A stretch of 64,000 nucleotides of DNA from Bacillus mobilis (GTDB taxonomy: Bacteria; Bacillota; Bacilli; Bacillales; Bacillaceae_G): positions 1-64,000 of the forward strand of contig NZ_MACF01000141.1 in the NCBI RefSeq assembly GCF_001884045.1. Reading direction: 5' to 3'. The notes under the pieces were generated by a model. That model saw nothing but the letters and a program-made list of their open reading frames with translations. It did not search any database and was not told the DNA's origin. Shown here piece by piece: positions 17,141 through 24,527 of this stretch. Both the position numbers and the translations under genes were made by a program. How positions within the stretch are numbered: position 1 is the stretch's first letter; every line of letters starts with the position of its first letter.

Positions 17141-17895
17141 AAGTAAAATTGAATCGTATTTTCATATATCGTTTCCGCAACCCTATCAACAGATATGTTT
17201 TTTATAACACTAATTTCCTTCAATACCTCTCGAATCATTCTCGGATGCGTCATAACATTCTCTTGAAATTCCCACGGTCCGTCCGTTTCTACCATCATAT
17301 ATTCAAGTGGATAATACAAAACAATTTTTCTAATTTTCTCCTTATATAAAACATCTGGCGTGATAGAAATATAATAACCGTTCCCGATCATCCGTTTCAT
17401 TGTTGTTTCACTTCCTTTAAACCAATGGAAATGTGCGCGTGAAACTTTATATTTCTCCAATAAATCACATACAATATCAGCATCTTCATAAACTGCATGC
17501 AATATAATTGGTAAATCATATTTACTAGCTAGTTCAACAAATCGTTGTAACACCGACATATATGAATTGACAGCAATGTGCTCATCTTCTTTTCTTAAAT
17601 AATATGGTAAGCCTACTTCACCAATCGCAACTATGTCTTCTACATGCTCTTCAATTAATTTATAAATTTGCTCACATTCTTCTTTATGAATTGGTTGCTC
17701 CGGATGAAAACCTATAGCTGGATGTACAAAAGGATATCGCTTTGCTAAAGATAAAGTTTCTTTACATGATTGATAATTCATAGATACCGCGATAAGCCCC
17801 TTTATCTCTTTACTATGTTCCACATCTTTAAGTAATCTACTTCTTTCTTCATCCTTATATTGGTCAACATGTATATGGCTATCAATCCATTTCAT
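17131..17895 (-). CDS. TatD-family metal-dependent hydrolase
   Basis: 254 residues from ATG 17895 (GGGGGAA upstream). The metal ligands of the amidohydrolase fold are all present in order: HIHVDQ (HxH) at residues 6-11, the Glu of IGEVGLPYY near 93, His in LHAVYED and in HFHWFKG, and the Asp of ETDGPW. TatD proteins are Mg-dependent 3'-5' DNA exonucleases or related hydrolases in the cytosol. The gene follows a small BceR-type peptide gene and its terminator. Confidence 0.85.
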   Translation of the reverse strand: MKWIDSHIHVDQYKDEERSRLLKDVEHSKEIKGLIAVSMNYQSCKETLSLAKRYPFVHPAIGFHPEQPIHKEECEQIYKLIEEHVEDIVAIGEVGLPYYLRKEDEHIAVNSYMSVLQRFVELASKYDLPIILHAVYEDADIVCDLLEKYKVSRAHFHWFKGSETTMKRMIGNGYYISITPDVLYKEKIRKIVLYYPLEYMMVETDGPWEFQENVMTHPRMIREVLKEISVIKNISVDRVAETIYENTIQFYLKG

Positions 17896-17910
17896 ATTTA
17901 TTCCCCCATA

Positions 17911-17944
17911 AAAAAAACAAGAAAGGATCTCCCTTCTTGTTTTA
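17911..17944 (-). terminator. Terminator of the 37-residue peptide gene
   Basis: Minus-strand AACAAGAAGG / CCTTTCTTGTT with a run of eight T. It lies 12 bp past the peptide stop codon and 16 bp before the TatD start, so TatD depends on read-through or on an unseen promoter. Confidence 0.75.
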
Positions 17945-17953
17945 TCATCTATG

Positions 17954-18067
17954 TTATTTAACAATTAAGTTTGTTATGATATCAAATAATCCAATACATA
18001 CTACGGCAACAGTAAAGTAGCTACAGAAATCTTTAATTGGAAACTTCACTACTTCTTCTTTACGCAT
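17954..18067 (-). CDS. 37-residue membrane peptide
   Basis: Begins MRKEEVVKFPIKDFCSYFTV and continues with a hydrophobic span to NLIVK. AAGGGAG precedes ATG 18067 with a rather long spacing. The charged N-terminus and single span resemble the second peptide of the repeated modules (NNITFNKLDFLG type). It is transcribed from BceR-type promoter P2 and ends at its own terminator. Function unknown. Confidence 0.6.
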   Translation of the reverse strand: MRKEEVVKFPIKDFCSYFTVAVVCIGLFDIITNLIVK

Positions 18068-18121
18068 CCCAGTTTTCTCCCTTCTTACTATATCCCTAAT
18101 TATTTTTATCTATTTGTATCT

Positions 18122-18185
18122 ATTATGCAAAAAATATGACAAATTTACTATCGAATTAACTTACGTAAACCTTACAATGTTGTAA
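18122..18185 (-). promoter_or_regulatory. BceR-type promoter P2 (37-residue peptide gene)
   Basis: Read on the minus strand: TTACA, N4, TGTAA, N6, CGTAA, N7, CGATAGT, N19, CATAAT (complement of 18122-18127). The palindrome TTACA-ATGT-TGTAA is at 18172-18185. All spacings equal those of the other seven sites. Confidence 0.8.
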
Positions 18186-18195
18186 GGTTTATAAA

Positions 18196-18222
18196 AAGAA
18201 CCTCATCTACATACAGATGAGG
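18196..18222 (-). terminator. Terminator of the minus transcript from P3'
   Basis: CCTCATCT (18201-18208) / AGATGAGG (18215-18222); on minus it is followed by TTCTTTTTAT. It closes a transcript of about 90 nt that starts at promoter P3' and contains no convincing ORF. Confidence 0.6.
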
Positions 18223-18299
18223 GCTATTAAAAAGTAGTTGGTTTTCATTCTTCATTCATATTACAAACAGAAAGTAATACAGTGAGACTTTCTAAGTAC

Positions 18300-18363
18300 A
18301 CTATATAAAATTCACTATCTTTTAACCATCGAATTACATTACAGAAGGCTTACATGTTTGTAA
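18300..18363 (-). promoter_or_regulatory. BceR-type promoter P3' (leftward, shares palindrome with P3)
   Basis: Minus strand: TTACA-N4-TGTAA (18350-18363), N6, TGTAA, N7, CGATGGT, N19, TATAGT (complement of 18300-18305). The spacing is exact; one base of CGATAGT differs. What follows is about 90 nt up to a terminator, without a supported gene; either a small RNA or the remains of a peptide module. Confidence 0.65.
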
Positions 18364-18413
18364 GCTATGTGTAATGTAATTCGATAGTTTACCTTCGCTA
18401 CATCTCGTACAAT
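18350..18413 (+). promoter_or_regulatory. BceR-type promoter P3 (rightward, decayed module)
   Basis: TTACA (18350), N4, TGTAA, N6, TGTAA, N7, CGATAGT (18382), N19, TACAAT (18408-18413). A bcr1 repeat is inserted directly at the -10/start region, its ATAAA flank overlapping the -10 box by two bases. Confidence 0.75.
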
Positions 18414-18569
18414 AAAGTGAAACTTTAATCAGTGGGGGTTTCCTTCATCCCCCACTGATTATTAGCCCTCACCAATCGGACTTTTATGGGCAGTTGATCC
18501 CCCACCTAACTTCTTTGCTTTCGCTGAATTTTGAGGTGGGGGTCTTACTGCCCATTAAAGCGGGATAAA
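18412..18569 (+). repeat. bcr1-type repeat, copy 2, with ATAAA target duplication
   Basis: A 148-bp unit (18417-18564) that nearly equals copy 1 and is bounded on both sides by ATAAA (18412-18416 and 18565-18569). Removing it and one ATAAA restores TACAATAAAGTTAGAAAG, which aligns with the start regions of the intact modules (TACAATTAAGTCAGAAAG). It therefore inserted into a former peptide-gene leader. Confidence 0.9.
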
Positions 18570-18690
18570 GTTAGAAAGTAAGCCAAATAAGAAGAACACT
18601 CACATAACCAAATTACATTGCTAGTAGCTACTCTTCTTATACCTTTCACTCATGCTACTACAATGTACCCCCTTCCCCTTTATATAATGA
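18570..18690 (+). pseudogene. Decayed copy of the two-peptide module
   Basis: After the bcr1 repeat the sequence CAAATAAGAAGAA and GCTAGTAGCTACTCTTCTTA, GCTAC..TGTA, and CCTTCCCCTTTATATA follow in the same order as CAAGTAAGGAGAA, GCTAGCGGCTCTCTTCTTCT, GCTACGCTTGTA and CCTTTCCCCTTTATATA of the module at 23000-23230. The first peptide, the second ribosome site and its ATG are deleted, so nothing is translated. Read by eye; an alignment would fix the limits. Confidence 0.6.
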
Positions 18691-18725
18691 AGAAGGTCTT
18701 AGTCCATATGGACTAAGGCCTTCTT
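18690..18725. terminator. Inverted repeat, probable terminator of decayed module
   Basis: AGAAGGTCTTAGTCC (18691-18705) / GGACTAAGGCCTTCTT (18709-18724) with one mismatch. T-runs are weak on both strands. Confidence 0.55.
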
Positions 18726-18734
18726 ACACACCCA

Positions 18735-18788
18735 AAAATACCCCTACCTAGTATTTTTATTTTCGACAAAAAATAGGTGGGGGTATAA
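18735..18788 (-). terminator. Terminator of yxeA
   Basis: Minus-strand ATACCCCCACCTA pairs with TAGGTAGGGGTAT (one mismatch) over a long AT-rich loop, then TTTTTGGG. Confidence 0.65.
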
Positions 18789-18792
18789 TTCG

Positions 18793-19149
18793 CTATCTCA
18801 TCGCTAAAAGTTTACTCTTCGCATTAATAGGAATATTTACAGCTTCAATTTCTTCAATCGCCTCGCCATAGCGCCCTTTTGCATACACCTTCAATGCTTC
18901 ATCTCTCTTTAACATATGCTTAACAGTCTTCTTTATTTTTTGTTCTTTTCCACGTTCATCAAATGCAATTAATTCATATTCATACCATTCATCACCAATA
19001 GGCTGACCAATTGTATTCACAACAGTATAGTATTCTTTCGTCTTATAAAGCGGATTATATTTATCGATAACCGGTCCAAGTTTCGTAGGCAGTAACATTA
19101 TTACTATCACTACCATCGCTATTATAGTAGTGATCATTTTTTTCTTCAT
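18793..19149 (-). CDS. yxeA: YxeA family protein (DUF1093)
   Basis: 118 residues from ATG 19149 (GAGGAGG 10 bp upstream; an ATG nine bases earlier is too near the ribosome site). One N-terminal signal/anchor span with TTIIAMVVIVIMLL, then an exported beta-rich domain with KTKEYYTVVN and the motif EYELIAFDERGKE typical of YxeA. In B. subtilis yxeA is in the regulon of YxdJ, a BceR-type response regulator, with an antimicrobial peptide ABC module. Here it has promoter P4 of that type but no ABC transporter nearby. The biochemical role is unknown. Confidence 0.82.
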   Translation of the reverse strand: MKKKMITTIIAMVVIVIMLLPTKLGPVIDKYNPLYKTKEYYTVVNTIGQPIGDEWYEYELIAFDERGKEQKIKKTVKHMLKRDEALKVYAKGRYGEAIEEIEAVNIPINAKSKLLAMR

Positions 19150-19186
19150 AATAAACATTCCTCCTCAGCAGGATATATATACATCC

Positions 19187-19250
19187 ATTTTAAAAAGAAG
19201 GAATAAAATCTACTATTGAATCTCATTACATTACACTTACATTTTTGTAA
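19187..19250 (-). promoter_or_regulatory. BceR-type promoter P4 (yxeA)
   Basis: Minus strand: TTACA-AAAA-TGTAA (19237-19250), N6, TGTAA, N7, CAATAGT, N19, TAAAAT (complement of 19187-19192), 38 bp before the yxeA start. Its link to a YxeA gene is independent support for the BceR/YxdJ reading. Confidence 0.8.
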
Positions 19251-19255
19251 GAATT

Positions 19256-19290
19256 AAAAAAGGTGAACGAATTTACTCGTTCACCTTTTA
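19256..19290 (-). terminator. Terminator of the YitT-family gene
   Basis: AAAAGGTGAACGA / TCGTTCACCTTTT around a 6-nt loop; T-run on the minus strand. Confidence 0.88.
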
Positions 19291-20124
19291 GCTCGCTTTA
19301 AAGCCACCGCCAAGTACATCACGTACATCATGAATAACAACGAAAGCATCTTCATCTACTCGGCTGATAACTTGCTTTAACTTAACAAGCTCTTGTTTAT
19401 TAATAACAATATATAATACTTCTTTATTTTTACCAGTATATCCGCCGCGTCCTTCTAATACAGTGACACCGCGTGTCATGTTTCTCGTAATAGTTTCACG
19501 TATTAAGTCTGGTTGATTCGAAATAATTGTAACAGCCGTTTTTGTATCCATTCCTTCTACAATGAAATCAATCACTTTCGCTCCAATGAATACTGCAACA
19601 AGTGTGTACATTGCTTTTTCTTGTCCTATTATAAATACAGACCCAGCAATTACAACGATATCAATAATAAGTACGCCTTTACCTACGCTCCACCCTAAAT
19701 ATTGATTTGCTAACTGAGCTAAAATTGCCGATCCTCCTGATGTACCTCCAGCTTTGAACATACAGCCTAATCCAACACCGACAAATAAACCAGCGAATAG
19801 AGCAGCTAATAACGTATCACTATTTACATGATACTCAATATGTTCCGTAACATATAAAAACAAGGATGTTTCTACAATCCCTAAAATTGTATAAACCATC
19901 GTTTTCTTATCAAAAAATTTATAACCGATAGCTAGTAAAATTGCATTTATAGCAAAGTTCACAATCCCCGGCGACCAATCAAATAAATAGTACGTAACAA
20001 CCGTTACACCAATAATTCCACCCTCTGATAAACGGTTTGGAATTGCAAAGTAATTAATACCAATTGCGAATAATAATGAACCAATTGTAATTAGTGTTAT
20101 TTCCTTTATACGTTGATTAACCAT
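19288..20124 (-). CDS. YitT family membrane protein
   Basis: 278 residues. Five to six membrane spans in the first 170 residues (begins NQRIKEITLITIGSLLFAIG, includes the conserved FAIPNRLSEGGIIGV), then a cytosolic DUF2179 domain ending VVIHDVRDVLGGGF. Members of this family are found in several copies in Bacillus; the transported substrate is not established. ATG 20124 is preceded by GGGGGAGG. Single gene. Confidence 0.85.
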   Translation of the reverse strand: MVNQRIKEITLITIGSLLFAIGINYFAIPNRLSEGGIIGVTVVTYYLFDWSPGIVNFAINAILLAIGYKFFDKKTMVYTILGIVETSLFLYVTEHIEYHVNSDTLLAALFAGLFVGVGLGCMFKAGGTSGGSAILAQLANQYLGWSVGKGVLIIDIVVIAGSVFIIGQEKAMYTLVAVFIGAKVIDFIVEGMDTKTAVTIISNQPDLIRETITRNMTRGVTVLEGRGGYTGKNKEVLYIVINKQELVKLKQVISRVDEDAFVVIHDVRDVLGGGFKAS

Positions 20125-20241
20125 AGTTCATACCTCCCCCCATTTGACATTGTATCACTATCTCCTAGAGGTTTAGAAGTTGTTTTTATTGCGCATTTTC
20201 ACTCTTAAAGATCGAGATATTATGTTTAAACAAAGGGGTGA

Positions 20242-20571
20242 TTAATTATTCATATTTGCTCTAACTGTACGGACAAATCGCTCCACATTCCCCTTCTGAA
20301 TATACTTAGCTCGAATGGTTTCATAATTACAAGTACATTCGAAATGCGGACGACAAACTATGCTATCTATATGCAAATACGAATAATCTTTAACTGTTGC
20401 AGGATAGTATGGAAATTTCCCGTAAAAGAGGAGACGTCTAGTAGTAGCCGCAAAAATCCCATGCTGATACGATAGCGCAAAATCATCCTTCTCAAATATC
20501 CCTACTACAAAGGCCAAAATCTTTTCATCATCTTCTATATACTTTTTCATACTCGATAAAAGTTCATTCAT
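20242..20571 (-). CDS. PH-like domain (bPH_4/YokE type) protein
   Basis: 109 residues, ATG 20571 behind GGAGGAAT. The core GIFAATTRRLLFYGK followed by DYSYLHIDSIVC is the usual strand-turn-strand of short bacterial PH domains; no membrane span. Function unknown. It stands between the YitT and LacI genes without close coupling. Confidence 0.65.
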   Translation of the reverse strand: MNELLSSMKKYIEDDEKILAFVVGIFEKDDFALSYQHGIFAATTRRLLFYGKFPYYPATVKDYSYLHIDSIVCRPHFECTCNYETIRAKYIQKGNVERFVRTVRANMNN

Positions 20572-20684
20572 GCATATTCCTCCAAAAATACTATTCTTGA
20601 AAAGAATCCATGGATTATTACAGACCGGTTTAACTCCTTTATAAAGTATGAAACGCGTTTCCTGTCAAAGATATTTCAAAAAAA

Positions 20685-20717
20685 TAATCCGTTATGCAAT
20701 TTACACATAACGGATTA
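20685..20717 (-). terminator. Terminator of the LacI-family gene
   Basis: TAATCCGTTATG / CATAACGGATTA, loop of 9 nt, T-run on minus. Confidence 0.88.
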
Positions 20718-20720
20718 AAA

Positions 20721-21698
20721 CTAAACAGTAGAGCGTTCCACAAGTTCGTATGGAATCTCCACCTTTTCTTGTTTAGAACTTTCATCACTTATTTGCCTGT
20801 AAAACATTTCAAAGGCTTTTTTACCTATGTCCTTTAAATTTTGATCAATGGTTGTAAGTTGTAACACTTGCGAAATAGGTTGATTATCAAATCCAATAAT
20901 CGCTAAATCTTTAGGAACTTGAATACCTAATTTTTCAGCTTCTGTCATCACCCCAATCGCAACTTCATCTCCTGCTACTATTAACGCTTCAGGAAGATGC
21001 TGCATCTCCTTTAATTTATGAGCCACTCTCACACCATCTTCTAATGTAAAGCATTCTGTGAAAATCCATTCTTCATTCACTTCTTCATCTATAGATTGCA
21101 ATTGCTGTTTATAAACATCAAAACGCTTTTGACTACTCGGTCCTAACTTCCTTCCCGTGCAATAACCAATTTTTTTATAATCTTTCTCGATTAAATACTC
21201 CATTCCTAATTGAAAAGCGGCCGAATGATTCGTATATACACTTGAGATATTTGAAATATCATTATCTTCACAAGCAACAATTGCCCCATAGGAAGCATAC
21301 GGCTCTATCGTTTCCCAATCGTTTGCACGAGAACAAATAATAAGACCATCCAATTGTTTTGTTTTTAACATATGTAAACTTTTCATTTCTTCTTTTTTAT
21401 TATAATTCGTTTGGCAAAGTAGCACTCTGTAATTATGAGCTAACGCCACCTCCATCATCCCGCCCACCATCGCATCAAAGCATGGATGATTAATATACGG
21501 TAAAATCACACCAACAATATTCGTTTTCCCTTTTGATAAATGAACAGCATTTGCGTTTTGCGAGTAATTCAATTTCTCAACTATCTCTATAACCGCTTTC
21601 CTTTTTTCTTCACTTACATACGGATGATCATTCAATACTCTCGAAACAGTCGTAACTGAAACTCCCGCCATCTTTGCAATATCTTTAATATTAGCCAT
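20721..21698 (-). CDS. LacI-family transcriptional regulator
   Basis: 325 residues. N-terminal LacI HTH (NIKDIAKMAGVSVTTVSRVL, residues 3-22, and hinge helix to about 60), then a periplasmic-binding-protein-like effector domain with GVILPYINHPCFDAMVGG and IGFDNQPIS. It is probably a sugar-responsive repressor of the DegA/CcpA-like group. No sugar gene is adjacent, so the target is not evident. The start at 21698 has GAGGTGAG upstream. Confidence 0.85.
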   Translation of the reverse strand: MANIKDIAKMAGVSVTTVSRVLNDHPYVSEEKRKAVIEIVEKLNYSQNANAVHLSKGKTNIVGVILPYINHPCFDAMVGGMMEVALAHNYRVLLCQTNYNKKEEMKSLHMLKTKQLDGLIICSRANDWETIEPYASYGAIVACEDNDISNISSVYTNHSAAFQLGMEYLIEKDYKKIGYCTGRKLGPSSQKRFDVYKQQLQSIDEEVNEEWIFTECFTLEDGVRVAHKLKEMQHLPEALIVAGDEVAIGVMTEAEKLGIQVPKDLAIIGFDNQPISQVLQLTTIDQNLKDIGKKAFEMFYRQISDESSKQEKVEIPYELVERSTV

Positions 21699-21779
21699 AC
21701 ACTCACCTCTACTTTTAAATTAATGAATTCCATGCACATATGTCAAATCTACTCATCATTACACCTGCATTCGTTTTTC

Positions 21780-21843
21780 TTACAAAAGTGTAATTTTCCT
21801 GTAAGCTAATTCGATAGTGACTCCCCGCAATATTTCATACAAT
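21780..21843 (+). promoter_or_regulatory. BceR-type promoter P5 (module A)
   Basis: TTACA-AAAG-TGTAA (21780-21793), N6, TGTAA, N7, CGATAGT (21812), N19, TACAAT (21838-21843). No good -35 hexamer is at the usual place, which fits activator dependence. Confidence 0.85.
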
Positions 21844-21888
21844 TAAGTCAGAAGGAAACAACAACTATTCGAAAAGGAGCGGATTCAT

Positions 21889-21990
21889 ATGATGAACAAA
21901 ATGAAATCAAACAATTTTTTAAATACAATGGGCATGGTATTTTCTGCTCTAATCGATGCTAAAGCTGTTGCTTCTACATTAAACAAGTAA
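21889..21990 (+). CDS. Module A peptide 1, 33 residues
   Basis: Sequence MMNKMKSNNFLNTMGMVFSA then LIDAKAVASTLNK. AAAAGGAGCGG precedes the double ATG; initiation at either Met is possible. A basic, polar N-terminus is followed by a mostly amphipathic stretch. No signal peptide, no cysteine. Three copies in the window (21889, 23000, 25536) differ by only a few conservative changes, which shows that the protein sequence is kept. Function unknown; short secreted amphipathic peptides such as modulins are one possibility. Confidence 0.72.
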   Translation: MMNKMKSNNFLNTMGMVFSALIDAKAVASTLNK

Positions 21991-22002
21991 GGAGAATTCA
22001 TT

Positions 22003-22098
22003 ATGAACAATATCACTTTTAACAAATTAGATTTTTTAGGACTAGCTAGCGGATCAGTTCTTCTTACTGCTTTTATTTACGCCGCTACGCTTGTATAA
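22003..22098 (+). CDS. Module A peptide 2, 31-residue membrane peptide
   Basis: Sequence MNNITFNKLDFLGLASGSVL then LTAFIYAATLV. Its ribosome site AAGGAG overlaps the stop codon of peptide 1, and ATG follows 12 bp after that stop. A polar head of 9 residues is followed by a single span. The peptide is always found after peptide 1. Function unknown. Confidence 0.72.
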   Translation: MNNITFNKLDFLGLASGSVLLTAFIYAATLV

Positions 22099-22138
22099 AT
22101 TTCGTGTCCCCTTTCCCCCTTATTATAAATAGTAATAG

Positions 22139-22172
22139 AAAAGACGACCGTCTATGCCCGGTCGTCTTTTCT
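22139..22172. terminator. Bidirectional terminator of module A and plsC
   Basis: AAAAGACGACCG / CGGTCGTCTTTT with loop TCTATGCC. The same sequence closes module B at 23237. Confidence 0.92.
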
Positions 22173-22777
22173 TATTTTTGATTTGATTGCAAAGTTTCCT
22201 TTAGCTCCTCAAACTTCTCATTTAATTGATCTGTCATCATTTTCATAGCTGTTTTTCGATCTATTTGTTCTTCAGCATCAATTTGAATTGGGTCTCCAAA
22301 AATCAATTGTGCCTTTTTCCCCTTTATTAATTCTTTTACACTTGATGGACCAACATAAGCTGCCGGTACTAACGGGACATTAGAACGTAGCGCAATCGTA
22401 ACAGCTCCAGCTTTTAATGAAACGTCTTCTGTTGATCGCGTTCCACTTGGGAAGATCCCTACTACTTTTCCTTCCTTTAATAAGCGTGACGGAATTTTGA
22501 GTGTGCTCGGTCCTGGATTTGCACGATCTACAGGGAATGCATTCACATTTTTAAAGAACCAGTTTTTGAATTTCCCTTCAAATAATTCTTTTTTAGCCAT
22601 GTAATGAATTTGGGTCGGATACATCCCTGTAGCTAACATTAATACATCCATAAAACTTGTATGTGTACACGCAACAACATACGGGCCGCCTTCTGGTAAC
22701 TTTTCTCTTCCTTGCACTTCTACTTTTCCAGCTGTTTTAAATATATATTTCAACAAAAATGTAATTGGTTTATACAT
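22172..22777 (-). CDS. plsC: 1-acyl-sn-glycerol-3-phosphate acyltransferase
   Basis: 201 residues. The acyltransferase blocks are in order: HTSFMD (HX4D, near residue 38), FPVDR, FPSGTRS (where most PlsC have FPEGTRS; Ser in place of Glu), and VPLVPAAYVG. An N-terminal amphipathic segment (FLLKYIFKTAG) would place it on the inner membrane face. It makes phosphatidic acid from lysophosphatidic acid. The gene lies head-to-tail between two copies of the peptide module, so the modules were duplicated around it. Confidence 0.88.
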   Translation of the reverse strand: MYKPITFLLKYIFKTAGKVEVQGREKLPEGGPYVVACTHTSFMDVLMLATGMYPTQIHYMAKKELFEGKFKNWFFKNVNAFPVDRANPGPSTLKIPSRLLKEGKVVGIFPSGTRSTEDVSLKAGAVTIALRSNVPLVPAAYVGPSSVKELIKGKKAQLIFGDPIQIDAEEQIDRKTAMKMMTDQLNEKFEELKETLQSNQK

Positions 22778-22890
22778 TTGTTTCGTTCCTTTCTGAACAT
22801 CCGAATTATAATCATTCTCTTACAACGATTATAACACTAAGTTTTAGGAGTTGGTAATAAAAATGAGTATTAATTGTTAAATTTCAATTC

Positions 22891-22954
22891 TTACAAAAGT
22901 GTAATTTTCTTGTAAGCTAATTCGATAGTTACTTCTTGCAATATTTCATACAAT
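22891..22954 (+). promoter_or_regulatory. BceR-type promoter P6 (module B)
   Basis: TTACA-AAAG-TGTAA (22891-22904), N6, TGTAA, N7, CGATAGT (22923), N19, TACAAT (22949-22954). Nearly identical to P5. Confidence 0.85.
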
Positions 22955-22999
22955 TAAGTCAGAAAGAAACAACAACTATTCGAAAAGCAGCGGATCAAT

Positions 23000-23101
23000 A
23001 TGATGAACAAGATGAAAACGAACAATTTTTTAAATACAATGGGCATGGTATTTTCCGCTCTAATCGACGCAAAAGCTGTTGCTTCTACATTAAACAAGTA
23101 A
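23000..23101 (+). CDS. Module B peptide 1, 33 residues
   Basis: Differs from the module A peptide at residue 7 only (Thr for Ser). Its ribosome site, however, reads AAAAGCAGCGG where A and C have AAAAGGAGCGG, so translation should be weaker unless another site is used. All other module parts are intact. Confidence 0.65.
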   Translation: MMNKMKTNNFLNTMGMVFSALIDAKAVASTLNK

Positions 23102-23113
23102 GGAGAATTCATT

Positions 23114-23209
23114 ATGAACAATATCACTTTTAACAAATTAGATTTTTTAGGATTAGCTAGCGGCTCTCTTCTTCTTACTGCTTTTATTTACGCTGCTACG
23201 CTTGTATAA
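23114..23209 (+). CDS. Module B peptide 2, 31-residue membrane peptide
   Basis: Differs from module A peptide 2 at residue 19 only (Leu for Val). Ribosome site AAGGAG is intact, overlapping the stop of peptide 1. Confidence 0.7.
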   Translation: MNNITFNKLDFLGLASGSLLLTAFIYAATLV

Positions 23210-23236
23210 CTTTGTGTCCCCTTTCCCCTTTATATA

Positions 23237-23272
23237 GAAAAAGACGACCGTCTATGCCCGGTCGTCTTTTTA
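23237..23272. terminator. Bidirectional terminator of module B and the 46-residue gene
   Basis: AAAAAGACGACCG / CGGTCGTCTTTTT with loop TCTATGCC. Confidence 0.92.
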
Positions 23273-23410
23273 AATGTTTCTTTCTTTTAACTCTTTTAAA
23301 AGCTGTATCATTTCAGCTTGTTGTTTTATCTTCTTACGACCATTTCGGTTAATCGCTGCAAGCTCACAAGCAACTCCGACAGCAAAGAAAAACAATACAC
23401 TTTCTAACAT
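23270..23410 (-). CDS. 46-residue single-span protein
   Basis: Begins MLESVLFFFAVGVACELAAI and ends with a charged helix (KKIKQQAEMIQLLKELKERNI). TTGGAGG precedes ATG 23410 by 9 bp. One membrane span at the N-terminus and a predicted cytosolic helix. It starts 21 bp after the EamA transporter ends and is very likely cotranscribed with it. I do not recognise the family. Confidence 0.65.
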   Translation of the reverse strand: MLESVLFFFAVGVACELAAINRNGRKKIKQQAEMIQLLKELKERNI

Positions 23411-23431
23411 GTGAAATCCTCCAATTGCCTA

Positions 23432-24400
23432 CTAAACAGCTTGGCGTAATTGCTCTTCTTGTAAAACCTTCTTATTTATTTTTTCTTCTTTTCTCTGACA
23501 AACGTTATTGCGAATAAGTGCTGCAATAACAAGTAAAGTTCCTACAATATCAAACATCGTTATTTTGTATCCTTGCATCATCATAATCATTAAAGTCGTA
23601 ATCGGCACAAAGTTAATAAATAAAATCCCATTAATAGATGATAAAATCTTCACACCGTAATTCCAAGCGAGTAACGCTACGATTCCCGGTAATGTCATCA
23701 TAAACAATAAATCATATTTCACGATAGAAATCGTTCCCATACTCGGAACCGATACATATCCAAGCGATGTAATAATTACAGTTATAATCCCTGTGACAGT
23801 CGTACCGAATACACACGTCAACGTAGAATAACGTAATGTTGACCAGTCGCTACACGTTTGACCACCCATCGTATAAATAACCCAGCCTACAACTCCAACA
23901 AATATACATGCTAGTGAAAACATGTTATCTTTCAACGTTAAAAAGAAACTCATATCACCTTTTGTAATAACAAATATAGCTCCTACAAAAGCGATAATCA
24001 TGCTCGTTATCATATACTTTTTCGGTTTTACATGCTTATATCCCCATAAAATACAAATAGAAATCATCGGCATAAGTGCTTCCATAATGGAGGCTACCAT
24101 CACGCCTGATTTTCCCATTAACATTTGACCTAAAAATATAAGTACATTATATACAGTAAACGCCATCGTCCCGAAAAAGACGAGTAACTTTCCTCTTCCC
24201 TCTAAACGAAATGCCTGCCTTCCTTCTTTCGCTAACAACAATACAATCAATACGATTGCCACCGCTCCATAGCGAATAAGAGAAAAATAAAATGGATCTA
24301 TGTATTCTAGCGCATGATCAGCAACCGGAAACATTGCTCCCCACGACATACTTGCAATTAAACACGCTAAAGCCCCTATTATCATTTGACCTTTTTTCAC
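23432..24400 (-). CDS. EamA/DMT-family transporter
   Basis: 322 residues from a GTG at 24400 (GGGGG upstream); other starts nearby are possible. Ten membrane spans in two EamA halves: the first starts IGALACLIASMSWGAMFPVA, the second ACIFVGVVGWVIYTMG. Such proteins export or import small metabolites; the substrate is unknown. It is divergent from the LysR gene, with a perfect palindrome between, so it is probably under that regulator. Confidence 0.82.
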   Translation of the reverse strand: MKKGQMIIGALACLIASMSWGAMFPVADHALEYIDPFYFSLIRYGAVAIVLIVLLLAKEGRQAFRLEGRGKLLVFFGTMAFTVYNVLIFLGQMLMGKSGVMVASIMEALMPMISICILWGYKHVKPKKYMITSMIIAFVGAIFVITKGDMSFFLTLKDNMFSLACIFVGVVGWVIYTMGGQTCSDWSTLRYSTLTCVFGTTVTGIITVIITSLGYVSVPSMGTISIVKYDLLFMMTLPGIVALLAWNYGVKILSSINGILFINFVPITTLMIMMMQGYKITMFDIVGTLLVIAALIRNNVCQRKEEKINKKVLQEEQLRQAV

Positions 24401-24477
24401 CACAATCCCCCACTTCTTTCTATTTGCACAAAGAGAATTGTAAAAGAAAAAATATATCACGTAAAATGATTCGAAAT

Positions 24478-24512
24478 GATGTTAACTATCACTTATAATG
24501 ATAGTTAACATC
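24478..24512. promoter_or_regulatory. 14-bp perfect palindrome, candidate LysR operator
   Basis: GATGTTAACTATCA (24478-24491) and TGATAGTTAACATC (24499-24512) with a 7-bp centre CTTATAA. A -10 like TATAAT overlaps the centre on plus. It lies between the divergent EamA and LysR genes, the usual place for a LysR site. Confidence 0.75.
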
Positions 24513-24527
24513 AAGGAGGAGCATAAA

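Noticed and set aside
18202-18300. 27-codon frame in the leftward P3' transcript
   Set aside because: No ribosome site, runs through the terminator and into promoter P2; no likeness to the other peptides.
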